A DNA stretch of 64,000 bases from Centroberyx gerrardi (lineage: Eukaryota; Chordata; Actinopteri; Beryciformes; Berycidae). The stretch lies in the NCBI RefSeq assembly GCF_048128805.1, contig NC_136001.1:6640001-6704000 (forward strand), written 5' to 3'. Below are positions 1-17,639 of the stretch, in pieces; position 1 is the stretch's first letter, and the number at the start of each line of letters is the position of its first letter. The position numbers and the translations under genes are program-made. The notes below the pieces were generated by a model. That model saw nothing but the letters and a program-made list of their open reading frames with translations, was not told the origin of the DNA and ran no database searches.

Positions 1-509
1 TTAAATTCAATATATTGCAATATATCGTGTTTCTGCACTGCCCTTCCCAGAGATCACCTGTCAATCAAACAGTGTGGGTGGAGCTTGGAGTTTCTGTTGC
101 TGCAGTTTGAGTTTCTCTTTTCTTTGTCTGTTCAGTCATGGTGGCTATCACTGCTCATGCTAACTACCCAGTTCTTCTTCTTCTGTTGATTCCAAACAAA
201 CCGGAAACGTAAAATGCATCACCTCCTGTCCACCACAGGATTTTTCCCAGGAAAGAGCTACCAGACACCAGCTGTTTAGAACAACAAATGTAAAAGCTTT
301 CATGAACTGGAAATAGGATGAATCAATATTGTGTTATATCAGTCAGCAATACGGATATTTGTATATATGAAAATGTCATGGATTATTACCTTAATAATGA
401 AAGACTTCAATTTGTAATTTACTGTAGAACGGTACTGAATATTTCATAGGGGTTGCATGGAGGTGAATGCCATCCAACCAGCAGGGATATCAAAAGTCTC
501 TGACTCAAA

Positions 510-544
<35 letters not shown>

Positions 545-1080
545 TCACCCTTGAGAAATCCCTACAGCTGACACGGCATGTCAAAATTTCACAGCACGCT
601 AAATTCGGTGTGCGATGTCACCATGTTGTGCAATTTTCCCGTCCCTCTGCGCTCCTCTCTTTGAGGCTTCGTTACATAACGGAGTCGGTCTGATTCCCTC
701 TGCCCAATCACAAGGCCCAGTTAGCCTGACCTGCTGACATTGGCAGCCCAGACGTGACCTGACAGCATTTCATAGACTGTCTGGCTTAAACATATTGGAG
801 TTAGTGGCAGGGCTCCACTAGATTTACACTCATGAAATGTTTTATGACTCCAGGCATGAGCCAGGCCTTTAATAGGAAGATCATCGTATGTACTCTAAAT
901 GCACCACTATAGTCTGTAGAGGTTAAGGCACTGAAGATGAAAAGCGCTAATATATATTATAAAGATATCACACGCTTTTAACACTTAAATGCATCAAGTT
1001 TGAATGGAGAACTTTGATTTGAACTGTTTTAGTGATTGCTGTTTTAACTTTGTCCCACTGTTTCGTGTGAGCATCAGGTA
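1..1080. other. Intergenic sequence, no gene seen
   Basis: AT-rich DNA without a supportable exon. The only clear structure is a (CA)n microsatellite at about 513-542. Short open frames across it have no recognisable domain. Confidence 0.6.
513..542. repeat. (CA)n microsatellite
   Basis: About 15 uninterrupted CA units, read directly from the sequence. Confidence 0.95.
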
Positions 1081-1084
1081 CATT

Positions 1085-1250
1085 TTACATTGTAGTCATT
1101 CAGCTGATGCTCTTATCCAGTGAGTGAGCAGGTCGGGGGTCAGCGTCTTGCTCAAGGACACTTCAGCAGGACAAATGGCTGTTGCTGGGATCAAACCGGA
1201 GACCCTCCAGTTATGGGACAGTCTTTCTCACCAGGCTACACTGCCGCCAA
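1085..1250 (+). repeat. SINE-like teleost interspersed repeat
   Basis: The segment has the arrangement of a very common fish repeat: CATTCAGCTGATGCTCTTAT near the start, then a CTCAAGGACAC box, then GGCTGTTGCTGGGATCAAAC. The last box resembles a tRNA-like B-box region. A shorter relative starts near 26170. The family is recognised by its pattern only, and the exact name is not certain. Confidence 0.5.
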
Positions 1251-1264
1251 CAAATTGTTCATTT

Positions 1265-1826
1265 CAGAGGTGTGACCAAGTCAACTTGGCTCGAGTCCCA
1301 AGTCAGTCTCAAGTCTTGAGGCACAAGTCTCAAGTCAAGTCTCAAGTCTAAGTGTAGATTACCAAGTCAAGTCCAAGTCAAGTCCAAGTCAAGTCCATGT
1401 CATTAATGCCAAGTCTCAAGTCTAAATGTAGAACAGCAAGTCAAGTCAGAACAAATCCAGTATCAATTTAATATCTTAAAGAAAACTAAATATCTAGGAC
1501 TTTTCAATGCAATATCGTTTTAACAGGATAAAAACTTGGTAAGAGCATCATGAGCTTGGTTTCTAGAATCAGTTTCAACTTCAATAAATTCAATCATTCC
1601 ATACAAATTCAGAAAACAGAATTGTCGTCTGGTGGAACAAATCTCATCACTTTCAATCCAAGTCATTTACACAAAAACAAGATCTTTTGTCTTTTGAAGA
1701 CTTTAGAAACCTTTTCAAGTCATCAAAGTACAAGTCAAAGTCAAGTCCCAAGTCACCAGAACCCAAGTCAAGTCAAGTCTCAAGCGTGACTCGAGTCTGA
1801 CTTGAGTCCAAGTTGTGTGACCTCTG
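1265..1826. mobile_element. Non-autonomous hAT-type DNA transposon with AAGTC-repeat interior
   Basis: The ends are inverted: CAGAGGTGTGACCAAGTC on the left and GTGTGACCTCTG on the right. The element is flanked by a perfect 8-bp direct duplication, GTTCATTT (1257-1264 and 1827-1834). The CAG start and 8-bp duplication are hallmarks of the hAT superfamily. The interior is largely degenerate tandem AAGTC/CAAGTC units on both sides of an AT-rich core. There is no transposase frame, so it must have been moved by an enzyme encoded elsewhere. The intact duplication suggests a fairly recent insertion. Confidence 0.85.
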
Positions 1827-1915
1827 GTTCATTTTGACAGTGGTTACAATGAACCACTTTGGCTTCTATATAAGTGCGTTCCTAGGTGAAGTCACACTAA
1901 GGTTTTCCCATTTCA

Positions 1916-1982
1916 TTCCCATAGTGGGAGTTGAACCGGACTGCCTGGGTGAAAACCAGGAATTATAATCGCTCATATGGGA
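1916..1982 (-). pseudogene. tRNA-Glu(UUC)-like pseudogene
   Basis: On the minus strand the segment begins TCCCATATG and ends CTATGGGAA, giving a perfect 7-bp acceptor stem. The anticodon arm CCTGGTTTTCACCCAGG is intact and carries TTC, as in eukaryotic tRNA-Glu. A GGTTCAACTC box resembles the T-loop. The D arm is shortened and the T stem no longer pairs properly, and the copy is only 67 nt long. It is therefore probably a dead tRNA copy or a tRNA-derived repeat head rather than a working gene. Confidence 0.6.
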
Positions 1983-3029
1983 CTGTTGGCCTTCATGACA
2001 AGAAGCTCAAGTAGAATGGCTTCCAAAATATTTGGGGGTTTAACAAGCAGCAGTTTCAACAGTCAGGAAAAGTTTTATTTTTAACAACTGTGTCACAAAG
2101 TCGGCCACTGTGCTATCACTGTACTCTTAAGCAATTTTTGAAGTGAGTCTGACATTCTTCCAATTGCTTCAGAGCCGCCAAGAATTCTTACTCTCAACCT
2201 ACCTATCAGTTTCCTCTTCTCTCTTTCCGTCCCTCTCCTCTCGTCCTATTCCTTTATGCATTGACTACTCTTTCATTTCTCCTTCATTCACATCTCTCTC
2301 TTTCACTTTCTCCCTTCTCTCTGTCTCTATATCCAGACTGCTCCTACGCAGATGTGCAACCTCTAACTCTTTTGCAATTGTCTGTCCGCTGAGACGTCTG
2401 CAGCATCTATTTTCACCCTTATTCTCGGTCTCGTTCCACCTCAGAGACTGCCAGTGGAGGCCATATTCACTCCTCCTGAAACCACAAAGGAAGAGAAGAT
2501 TTCAACAGTAAACCGCTGTAAATAGGACCTTACTCAGACTAGCTGGTACCAGATTGGAGCCGGGTTTTTCAGCGCCGGTGCATCGACGCCAAGAGTTTTT
2601 ATGTACAGTACATGTGCCGGGTGGCCCCAAATCCTGTTTGACTTTTGCATTTGTTTATGGACTTTTTCTGCCAATAAACATAAATGTCATTTAATCCCCT
2701 CACTTATGATGCCTGCAAAAACTTTACAGCTCATTATTTTCCTCTCTACGTGTCCAAATAATGTTACATTTTCTGTAGTCAAAACCACATTGAAATGGGG
2801 CAAAGCTGTTTTCCAATTTCTAGACAAAGAGCATGTTTGCTGCTATGCAGCTATGAATTGTATCTCAAATTAATGGCGATACCTTGGTATAATTATTGTA
2901 AACAAATGAGACCATAGTGGAGACGATTGGCAACCTCTATCTCACACCAGTGGTATTGTTAGTGTTAGTGTTTCTCAAAATTAAGACCACATTTCCCATA
3001 AGTGATTTTTCCATTGGACTGTCACTCCT

Positions 3030-3310
3030 TCCACCATCTGCTATTGACAGAAACTCTGAAAGATTTATCTCTGTTTACTCTGGAAGAACAGAACCTCTTC
3101 CTGTTTTGTGCCGTAAAGCAATACAGCAGATTTCCCTCCAAATCCACCAGGTGGCTCACAATGTAAAATGCAGAGTAGAGGCTGATAGAGGCTGACAGTC
3201 TTCTCAATGTTGGTCTCTTTTGTTTACGTTAATTATACTAATGTCCCAAAATGAATGTAGTAATGATTTATTGATGTTAAAATGACCTTTAATGGATCAA
3301 TTGACTGATG
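3030..3310. repeat. Interspersed repeat, copy 1 of a local family
   Basis: It shares several blocks with 4450-4740. These include CCTCTTCCTGTTTTGTGCC, GCAGATTTCCCTCCAAATCC, GTGGCNCACAATGTAAA and a tail with GTTTAC followed by TGATTTATTGATGTTAAAAT. A third partial copy lies near 29340-29405. This is a dispersed repeat and not a gene, although a short frame runs through it. The family name is not recognised. Confidence 0.65.
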
Positions 3311-3489
3311 ATCCCATGAACTTGACAATAGTCTAGGAACGTTTCACTGAATAGCAGATTTATGATGTTCACAACACCAATTTTGGGTTTTGTCATTTAG
3401 ACTGTCATTGGGAATTCCTTAGTCTGTATAATGTATTTTCTTGCCACGTAACTATAATGTAACCCAAAGTGCATCTAGAAAGAGATGAA

Positions 3490-3611
3490 GAGAGAGAGAG
3501 AGAGAGAGAGAATACTGCTAGCTTTGTTTCCAACTCGTCTTACCAGTCCAGTCCGACATTAGACAGGAGGAAGTTTTACAGTGACACACACACACACACA
3601 CACACACACGC
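3490..3611. repeat. (GA)n and (CA)n microsatellites
   Basis: A (GA)n run at about 3490-3511 and a (CA)n run at about 3582-3609 lie roughly 70 bp apart. Confidence 0.9.
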
Positions 3612-4077
3612 TCACATGCGTAATAGCCCACAGATGTGTTCTCAACCCTTGGCTCTCCAAAGAGGATATCCTGATGACTGCCTGGTCGACCTGCCAAATC
3701 TTCACAGGAACAGAACAAAAGAAATAATGCAGGGACGAGGCACAGATGATGAGAGCACTATTCACATTTCAAATGATTTTTTTTCCCTTGAACCTATTAG
3801 AGAATGTTCCAGGCAGTGAACGTAGACACGTTTCGAGTGGAGACAACATGTTCATCACTACTGGTATTCTGGCTTGAGATGGAGCAGGGGTCTATCCAGA
3901 GAGGAACATCTGCATGTAGGAACAAATTGAAAGGTTCATTAAAAAGCCATCCTTTAACTTGTCTCACTATCTCCAACATTATGGCACTCACAGGAACGAA
4001 GGAGGACATTTGTAATAGACAATAGCCTTTCCTTTTACCCTTCTACGAGGTCTTCACATGCTATGGCGTTTGTGAGC

Positions 4078-4079
<2 letters not shown>

Positions 4080-4118
<39 letters not shown>

Positions 4119-4142
4119 TTATTTATTTATTTTTTTTTTTTT
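4080..4142. repeat. (AT)n microsatellite grading into TTTA and poly-T
   Basis: About 17 AT units are followed by four TTTA units and then a poly-T run. This is a simple low-complexity tract. Confidence 0.95.
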
Positions 4143-4449
4143 GGTGGTTCAAAGTGTTCCTGGGATTCAAGGACAAGCAGGTGAAGGAAGGGAGAATAAC
4201 CAGCCAAGCCCTGCACACAATAACGGATAGAAGAGCAAAACAGTTAATATTTGATAAGCTGACCCGCTGCCCACTTTGTCTGTATTGTCAGCAGTCTTTC
4301 ACCAACATGAAGCACAATGAAAAAGTTACTCAACAACATGGAAAGTCAATGTTAGCGCTGACATCTCGTCATCCAAAACAAACAAAAACTGACAGGTCAA
4401 AAATAGTTGCAGTCTTCCTGTAAACGCTTGGATGCAGCATGTTTTGAAT

Positions 4450-4740
4450 GGGGCTCGCATTTCCTGTAAACTCTGTTGCTTCTTGTCACAGAGAGAATGC
4501 TGCTAACACAAAAGGTTTAGCTCCGCTTGCACTGGGAGAACAGCGCCCTCTTCCTGTTTTGTGCCATAAAGAAATCTCCCCTTGTGCCGTAAAGCAGCCC
4601 AGCAGATTTCCCTCCAAATCCGACCTGGTGGCACACAATGTAAACTGCAGAGTATAGTGGCTGGTAGACGCTGCCAACCTTCTCGCCAATGGTCTAGTTT
4701 GTTTACAGTAATGATTTATTAATGTTAAAATGCTACAACA
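4450..4740. repeat. Interspersed repeat, copy 2 of a local family
   Basis: It is the same family as 3030-3310, in the same orientation, and ends in GTTTACAGTAATGATTTATT. An extra short duplication of the GTGCC(A/G)TAAAG block distinguishes it from copy 1. Confidence 0.65.
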
Positions 4741-5889
4741 TTTCACATTTTTATTAAATGATATGCCTTATGATCCCTCAGTCCTGCATGCCCTAAACCC
4801 TATATTGTACAAAAACATAAAAAGTACCATGAATTATATATTATCTAATATGAAAATCGAAAAGCTTGGGTTTTGCATTTTGTTATCATGGTAACAAGAA
4901 CCACCATTCTAAGAGGGAGTTGCAGCCTAAAAATCAGCAAGGTAAATGAGGACTTTGTCATTAACTGCTTGTTAATGCTTGTTAACTTGTTTGTAAAACG
5001 CGGTGTTTATTTGCTTCAGTTTTGCATGTGGTTTACTAATTGCTCCTCATTAGAGATGTGAATGGTGAGGTGAGCAGTCCAAAGCAAACGAAGAGGAAGG
5101 AGAATGGAGTTTGCTCACCATTGTCTCGCCATTTCCCTCCTGACGGGAAACGGGGTTCCCTGCGGAGGACGGGTCTATCTACGCGGCCCGAGGCACCCCA
5201 GTTTGTTTGGCAAGCTTATAGATACACGTGCAAGCGCACGCAGGCGCACACGCATCCACACACAGCCAAGACAAATAGTCTCCCCGCGGACATACGTAGT
5301 GCAAAACACACACTCATCACCCCCACGCTGCATCTATCATCGCGCCTCTACAATATAAATGATAGATCACAGAGATTCGGCTCAGCTCTCGACAACTGCG
5401 GCTCTCCACGATCCCCAAAGCCAATTAATCAGCCCAGACAATCCACTCTGTCCCGGCTCAGTGAGCTGAATTCAGACATAAAACACCTCCTGTCTTGCCA
5501 TCAGCATGTAACCTTGAGGCCGTCTGAACACCATAAAGCCAGCAGGAACACTGATAAGATACCGCATGTGTACGTATATGGTCTGCTGTGTGCGGCACTT
5601 GATGTTATGGAATGCACACGGCGTTTTTTAAAGGGGTCACACAAACATCAGTGTCCTTTGGGTGCGCAGACAGGCAGACAACAGGGCAGTCAGTTGGCTT
5701 TTAGTACTTCTCCGTGGCTTGTACCAATGAGAAATAACAGCACAAGAGCTGGTCAGGTGTAGGTGTGGCTTGTCAAGTTATTGTTATTTTGTCATCCATT
5801 AAAGACCATAATGGAAATAAATGTTTTAAGTAACGCTTTCTCGTGCGATTCCTCTTGGGTCAAATGTTTTTATCATGTACTTGTCTATT

Positions 5890-6080
5890 TTCTAAATCAG
5901 ATCACATCAAATCAAATCAAATCCCTGCCCCAACAGCTGAAGTCAAAGTGCCCATGAGCAAGGCGGTTAACTCACAGCTGTTCCAGTGGAGCTGCTCAGT
6001 AGCCAATAGTAGAAACCTGTGGTTGTACTGGGCAGCTCCCAGTGTGAATGTGTTAACTGTCAGCGCAAGGCATTATTTAA
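5890..6080. repeat. SINE-like fragment
   Basis: It contains GTGCCCATGAGCAAGGCG and GGGCAGCTCCCAGTGTGAAT. These blocks are typical of a teleost dispersed repeat whose intact form carries the phrase 'cttgagcaaggca'. It ends where the next element (6091) begins. The assignment rests on pattern only. Confidence 0.45.
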
Positions 6081-6090
6081 AAACCAAGTG

Positions 6091-6651
6091 CAGGGGCGGT
6101 CTTACTATAGGCAAAGGTAGGCGATTGCCTTAGGGCCCTGCAGCCAGAGGGCCCCACAAAGCATTTATCAATACACAGGATATGATGTTAATATCCCTCG
6201 TGCCATAATCCAAGGTGAGCATTCATATAGATCCAATTCAGAGTTTAACAGAATGATATACTACCATACCAATGAGTACCATAGAAAACATCAGGCTACA
6301 CCGTCATAAAGCTACAGCATCATAAGACAGGCAGCAACATTCACCAGCTACCTACTCTAGTTACTCTAGTTGTAAGAGAAGACAAGAATAGAGGTAATTT
6401 TCCATCAATTTAAAGAAACTGACTTCATGTTTTTGTTACAGTAAAAATTATTTCAAGAGAGAAAAAATGAAGCAAAATTACTTTTTGCTAGTGTTGCTGC
6501 TAGCAATATTATCACTGCCTCCAAGCTCAGCCCCGACTTGAAGGTAATGTATTGAAAGGATGTATTGAAAAAGGTGAATGTTGGGACTCAGGGGGCCCCA
6601 TGTTTGCATTTGCCTAGGGCCCCCAAATCACTAACTCCATGGCAGTGCCTG
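6091..6651. mobile_element. Probable non-autonomous DNA transposon with GGGCCC-rich ends
   Basis: The left end reads CAGGGGCGGTCTTACTATAG and is followed by CCTTAGGGCCC. The right end carries TTTGCCTAGGGCCCCC and closes with GGCAGTGCCTG. The two ends are imperfectly inverted (CAGGGGCGGT against CAGGCACTGC). No flanking target duplication remains, so this is probably an old hAT-like copy. No protein is encoded. Confidence 0.5.
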
Positions 6652-6894
6652 CAGTATACATGCATATGTGGGAAAAGACACTGGTTACAACAACTTTGTA
6701 TGAGCCCATATTTTGCTGAGTGACCCATGACCCAAACCAGGTGGGGAGGGTATACTATATGTGTATAAGTGGATGTCAAGGTAAACGCTACCATAGAGGG
6801 CCACATCATATGGGACGAATTACCTGTTGCTTCTACCCCGACCACCCCACCTTCCAGCTCTCTGTGGTCTTAGTAACCCCCCCAGAGCAACGCA

Positions 6895-6926
<32 letters not shown>
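6895..6926. repeat. (CA)n microsatellite
   Basis: About 16 CA units, read directly. Confidence 0.95.
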
Positions 6927-6928
<2 letters not shown>

Positions 6929-8160
6929 TGCTTACCCCCTAGATACAGCACATCATTACCAAAGTACAAACTCCAGACCAGATCCCTCCCTGATTGCTGT
7001 ACCAGACTCCTTCCACCTACACCCCCCATCCCCCCCACCCGTCATCGCCCTCATCCATTACAACAGTTCGACAGTCTCCTTGTGCTCGGTGAGTCAGCAA
7101 CTTTTTGCACGTGCAACATTAGATGCAGCGACGGCGGCTGCTCCCCTTGTGTGTGTCAGCAGCGGTGCAACAGGCCTGGAGGTCAAAATGAAAACCGTGT
7201 AAACTGAGAGAACGCGAATCGAAAGCAATGCCCATATCTGCACTGTAAAATAATGTCAGTAAAATAATAATCATGAAACGTCGTGGAGGATTCATGTTCT
7301 TGTATGCAAATGTTTAGCAGTCATTCCTGTCTAAAATCAAATTTGAGATGAGAGGTTCTCAGGGTGAGTTCTGGGTGAACTGGTGTGTGTGTGTTATTAT
7401 GCAGCTACAGCAGATACACTCACCGTGTGTTCACACTGCGAGCAACACCATCATAAGTCACCAGAAGTCCATTCATTTCCTATGGAGCTGAGCTACCAGG
7501 GAAAGTCGGCCAATATGTGGACGGTCAACAGGCTTGAGAAAATTTGGCCACATCAGCAGTTAGATCAAAATTGATTCCAGTCATTCAAAGTTTCACAGTT
7601 TTATTTGAAAGGTTACAGGAATAGAAAGCGACGTGTGGAGAACGGTTGCATCCATCGTTGGGGTCGATAGTAAACTCTTAAGTAATTTTATTGAGCATTT
7701 TCTGTTTAAGATTGATGTTACCTAGTTAGCACTTGCTAGTTACTGTACTGTTATGAAGGCAATACCAAAGCAGCAACAAATACTTGATTTGGCTGTTCAA
7801 AACTTTGTAGCTGCAGACCACTATAGGTGCATTCAGAGCCTTTGGCCCCGCCCACAATGTGTCCACCCATCAACCAAGTTGCTCACAGTGTGAACACATG
7901 GTTACAAAGTCAAAGTCTTCTGCTTTGTAGATATAAACTGTTTTAAAATATTGTAGTCTAGGTCAAACCTCTGCCCTCTGGCTGGGAGACGACCTCATTA
8001 ACCAGTAGACTATCCTGCCATCCAAGTATAATATACAATACTTTGCAATGAGTACTACTGCAATGAGTTATAATGTAACTCATGTCTTGCTGATTGGTCC
8101 AAATGCAGTAAATACATTTTCGGAGTTCTTATACAAAATACACATGTACACATGCTTGTT

Positions 8161-9912
8161 TCTTTTCATTTTATTTGTAAATGCATCTTGGGTAGAACAA
8201 AGAAAAAAATATATATAATATATTCATATGTACTGAAACGTTATGTTATGTACATATTGAGGGTTTACACTAGAAATCTTCACAACCACTGACTTTTTAA
8301 GATATGGTATCAGAATAGTCTTCTGTGTGTCTCCTGTGGATGCAGCTATGTACACTCCTGCATATTTACATACATTCATAGGATGCGATAAAACACCTGT
8401 GTTCAAACAAGCATTGAAAATTCAAAAATTGAATGAAAGGAATGATGTACAATATTGTGTACCCCTGCTTTTTTTTTTGTCGCTTGACATACATGAATTA
8501 TGCATGGACGGTATTGTCACACCCCTACATCTTCACAGCAGGGCGTGATATACATAGCAAACAATGTTCTAGCAAAAAATAGGACGTTCAAAAACGGCCT
8601 CAAAAAGGATGTTGTGACTACATTTCCCCAGAAGCTCATTCTCCTGGTTGTTCAGCACCATGGTGTGTAGTGTGTGTCCACTTGGGCCACCTCAACACTA
8701 ACATACCGCCAGTTGAGGGCCAAGGCTGGTCGGGGGTATTCCAGTAACAGATAAAGTGTAGTTGAGGCAGATTTTGTGTCAAGTCAACAGCAAAATAATA
8801 GTTAAAATAATAACAAGAGCAAACTGAGACATTCAGTTTCATGGCTATGCACTGATTGACATGGGCTGCAGTATGACACCTTTTGATTGTTAGGCTTGAA
8901 ACCATCTTACAGTCACGTAACACCCCATCAAACATGGATCACTGAAAAGCATGACTTCTGAAACCATTTGGCTCTCCAGTAAGGATTTTGTGGTACAGTA
9001 AGGCCAGAAAAGCGATAAGAATAGCAGACCAACAGGTACACAAGGCTTCTTGATAAAAAAGCTGAATAAAACAACAAAGAACACTTAACACTGATCAGAA
9101 GGCCCATTTAACAATCATGACTGTGCGCTTAACTTTTTAGTTGTGTATCAATTTTGCATTTTTTGTGTTGCTCTATTACTCCCCCCCGCCCCGCCCCCCC
9201 ACCTCCCCCTCCTTGTGTCTTAGCAGGTTTAGAAAGTTGCTCTAAAATGTTGAGAGGACTCCCAGTAGCTTATAGCGACGTTGCCTTACTTTGTTATGCT
9301 ATCAGTAGTTCATGTCCACATATTACAATGGTTCTCTACCTGTGCATCAACATCGAGTTGAACGACAAAGGTATTCTTCGACCTTTCCGTCAATGAGCTA
9401 TGGTGCAAGGCAGCAAAAACAAGGACGAAGCTTCAGGAGAAACCTCAGTCTGACTTCCTAAACATTGCATAAGATGAGGAATGTCCAAGACATTGGCAGC
9501 TTTCAGGAAGATAAAAGGCAGTTGTTCTTATCCAGGTAAAATAGAAACGCAAGGCTATTACCAAAGCAGTCTCGTAATCCAGATTGAAAGAAAATAAACT
9601 TATCTTATCTTCTGCTGAGAGAGGAGATAAAGACAGAGCAAAAAAACAAACAGAAGGAGCACAACATACAAAAGCACCAACAGCAACAACAATCTTTAGC
9701 GAAGTTGATCACGGAGAGGATGGTAACTCGTCGTTGGTTTGCCTTTGTACAATAAATTAGAACGTCACAATCACACGCTTCTGGAAAAAGCAACGCGCGC
9801 TCCCACCCACGCATTCACACCGATACAAGTATCCCAACATACACACACACACACACCCAGCTCCCGTGGCCTATGTCCGTGTGAGAGTGATCCCAGTGAT
9901 CCCAGTGGGGTT
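8161..9912 (-). other. Downstream flank of KLF15, possible long 3' UTR
   Basis: This lies directly after the KLF15 stop codon on the minus strand and contains no exon. Minus-strand AATAAA occurs near 8170. Without transcripts the true cleavage site cannot be chosen. A C-rich run at 9180-9210 and a short (CA)n at about 9838-9858 are present. Confidence 0.35.
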
Positions 9913-15640
<5,728 letters not shown>

Positions 15641-17600
15641 CCCTGGCTAGTGCCAAAAGGTTGTCTCCCGTTTGTCTTGCACGACTGTGTTTAAAGTGGT
15701 TTATTAGAGAATTATTCCTCGTGTTGCTGGGAAAGCAGGAGCAAATAAACCCAGCGAGGGGTTGGTAGCAAGGCCACGCTTCTCACTGGAGTGAGATAGT
15801 CAAACACCTGTTGTTCTCTCTCAGGATGGAAAAAGTAAGCTTGGGGAAAAAAAACCTCTTGCAATCCAAGGTCTCCAGTCAGGATACGTCTAAATAAGAA
15901 CAAACAGAGACAGTGAGAAGTCTGATAATCTCAATTCCATGTGCAACTGCACCTCAAAAAAAAAATAACAGAAAAAGATTTGAAAGGAAAGAAAGAACCT
16001 GACTCAGAACCAAAGATCACTAGGACATGAAAAGTCCTCTGATCCATCTATCAGCCCATATGAGACTCTGCCCACGTATGCAAAATCTAAATGCTGCATA
16101 TTTAAATTTCAAGTTCACACACTGTAGGCTTGCAAGTTGAATGAGGCTGTCCTTTAAGAGCAACCATATCACACTCCATTACTAGAATTTCAGTGACTCA
16201 ACAGAAAGAAAAAATAACTTCATGACATAATGAAATAGATACTATCCTACATTTCTATTTCTACAATTTGTATTTTTGTGTATTTAACTTTTTTTAATAG
16301 GATGACATAATTTGAATTGACTTTTTGTAATAGCCCTCTAGGTATGGTCCTACTCTATACTGTCTAGTTGTAGGCTATTTAGGCTCTGCTAATGTACAAT
16401 CACAGCAACCATCATATTAGTTGCCCTCACAAGATAGAGATTTTTTTCATATTTTTTCTTATATTTTGACTTATACATAGATTACATAGATGTTTTTATT
16501 TTCTCCTACATCCCCATAGGATTTTCTTACAGTGACCATTTCATACTTTATGCATAGGATTTTTTTTTCTCCTATAGTATCTCTATTGGATTTTCTTATG
16601 GTGACCATGCTGTTTTCTTTTCTTTTATTTATTTCCTATGGTGTTATTATAGGATTCTCTTATAGTGACCTTATCGTCCTTTAAAGTATTTTTTAAATCT
16701 CCTATAGTATTAGGATTTATTCATTTATTTATTTATTTTTAACTTATATACCAATTTTTTAACCTATTTTTTACCTGTAGCAACTGAAAGTTTTCCTGCG
16801 ATATTTGTATAGTGTTTCTCTAAAATTGATCATAGGATTACTACACCTATTTTTCATTATGATAATGATGGAAAAGTCATAGCCTTCAGCATAATAGTAA
16901 TAATATAAATGAACATGAAAACATGGGTCCGCTTTATTATCATTACTATACCTATAATAGACTTCATAAATAAGTTATTTTCCTGGTCATTTATTGTAAC
17001 CCCCCTTCCCCTTTCCAGGGGCCCCTGTGCTGTGTGACCGACAGTAACCCGCCCGACCAGAGCAAACTGTCAACATTATTATCAGAAAAAACCGCATGGG
17101 GCAGTCGGGAGCAGTGTGCGCTCCTCCGCTGCATAAATCACCTGCCCGCTTGTTTACAGGACACTTAAAGAGCAGTAAATCCAGGCAAATTACTGTCATT
17201 GGAGTTGGGGAGACACCCGGTTATCAGCTTATCACAGCCACTGTCGGCCGGCGCATCACTGCCGTACCATTCATCCCTACGGCGGGAGTCTTTACTATTC
17301 ATTTTCAAATGTTGATGAAAATGAATGCTTCCATACAGCTACCACGACCTGCATGTTTTGGAAATGACTGAGTTTATTCATTCTCGCCGGGGCCTTACAT
17401 TTACACTTGCAACATAACAATTAGGCTACTCTGTTTTTAATTGTACAATAATAATAATAAACTAATCATAGCAATCAACATGCTTTGCACAAACTGATTT
17501 TACAGGCAGCAGTGGATTAAAGCAAATAGGGGAACTTGTTAAATCCCGTCACATGTGCTGCTGCACAGGAGGGAATAAACTCATTTTGATTCATTTCCAC
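15641..17600. other. KLF15 5' flank/intron, AT-rich, no exon assigned
   Basis: Upstream of the KLF15 ATG the sequence is AT-rich, and no confident 5' UTR exon boundary was found. Positions 16495-16725 hold degenerate repeats of a CTCCTATAGTAT...TTATAGTGACC type, which recur at 26335-26500. Confidence 0.45.
16495..16725. repeat. Degenerate repeat with CTCCTATAGTAT and TAGTGACC motifs
   Basis: Three to four imperfect units of roughly 60-100 bp each carry 'CTCCTATRGTAT', 'GGATTYTCTTA' and 'AGTGACC'. A related block lies at 26335-26500. Confidence 0.5.
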
Positions 17601-17639
17601 TATCAAATTGAAGCCATCCGTTATTAGAACATACAGCAT

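Larger units (their letters stand above)
1983..8160. other. Intergenic, repeat-rich, no gene supported
   Basis: Apart from the repeats listed separately, I see no exon with a recognisable domain and consistent splice sites. A pyrimidine-rich stretch lies at 2200-2340. A CpG-richer stretch at 5100-5760 keeps one frame open for 240 codons, but no domain is visible in it. Distal regulatory DNA for KLF15 or a gene to the left could lie here but cannot be identified by eye. Confidence 0.5.

Noticed and set aside
1265-1826. AAGTC array considered as a CRISPR-like or regulatory array
   Set aside because: The units are short, irregular and without unique spacers. The whole segment is bounded by transposon ends and a target duplication.
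2143-2511. 122-codon Ser/Leu/Phe-rich frame
   Set aside because: It is produced by a pyrimidine-rich low-complexity tract and begins with GTG. No domain or conserved motif is visible.
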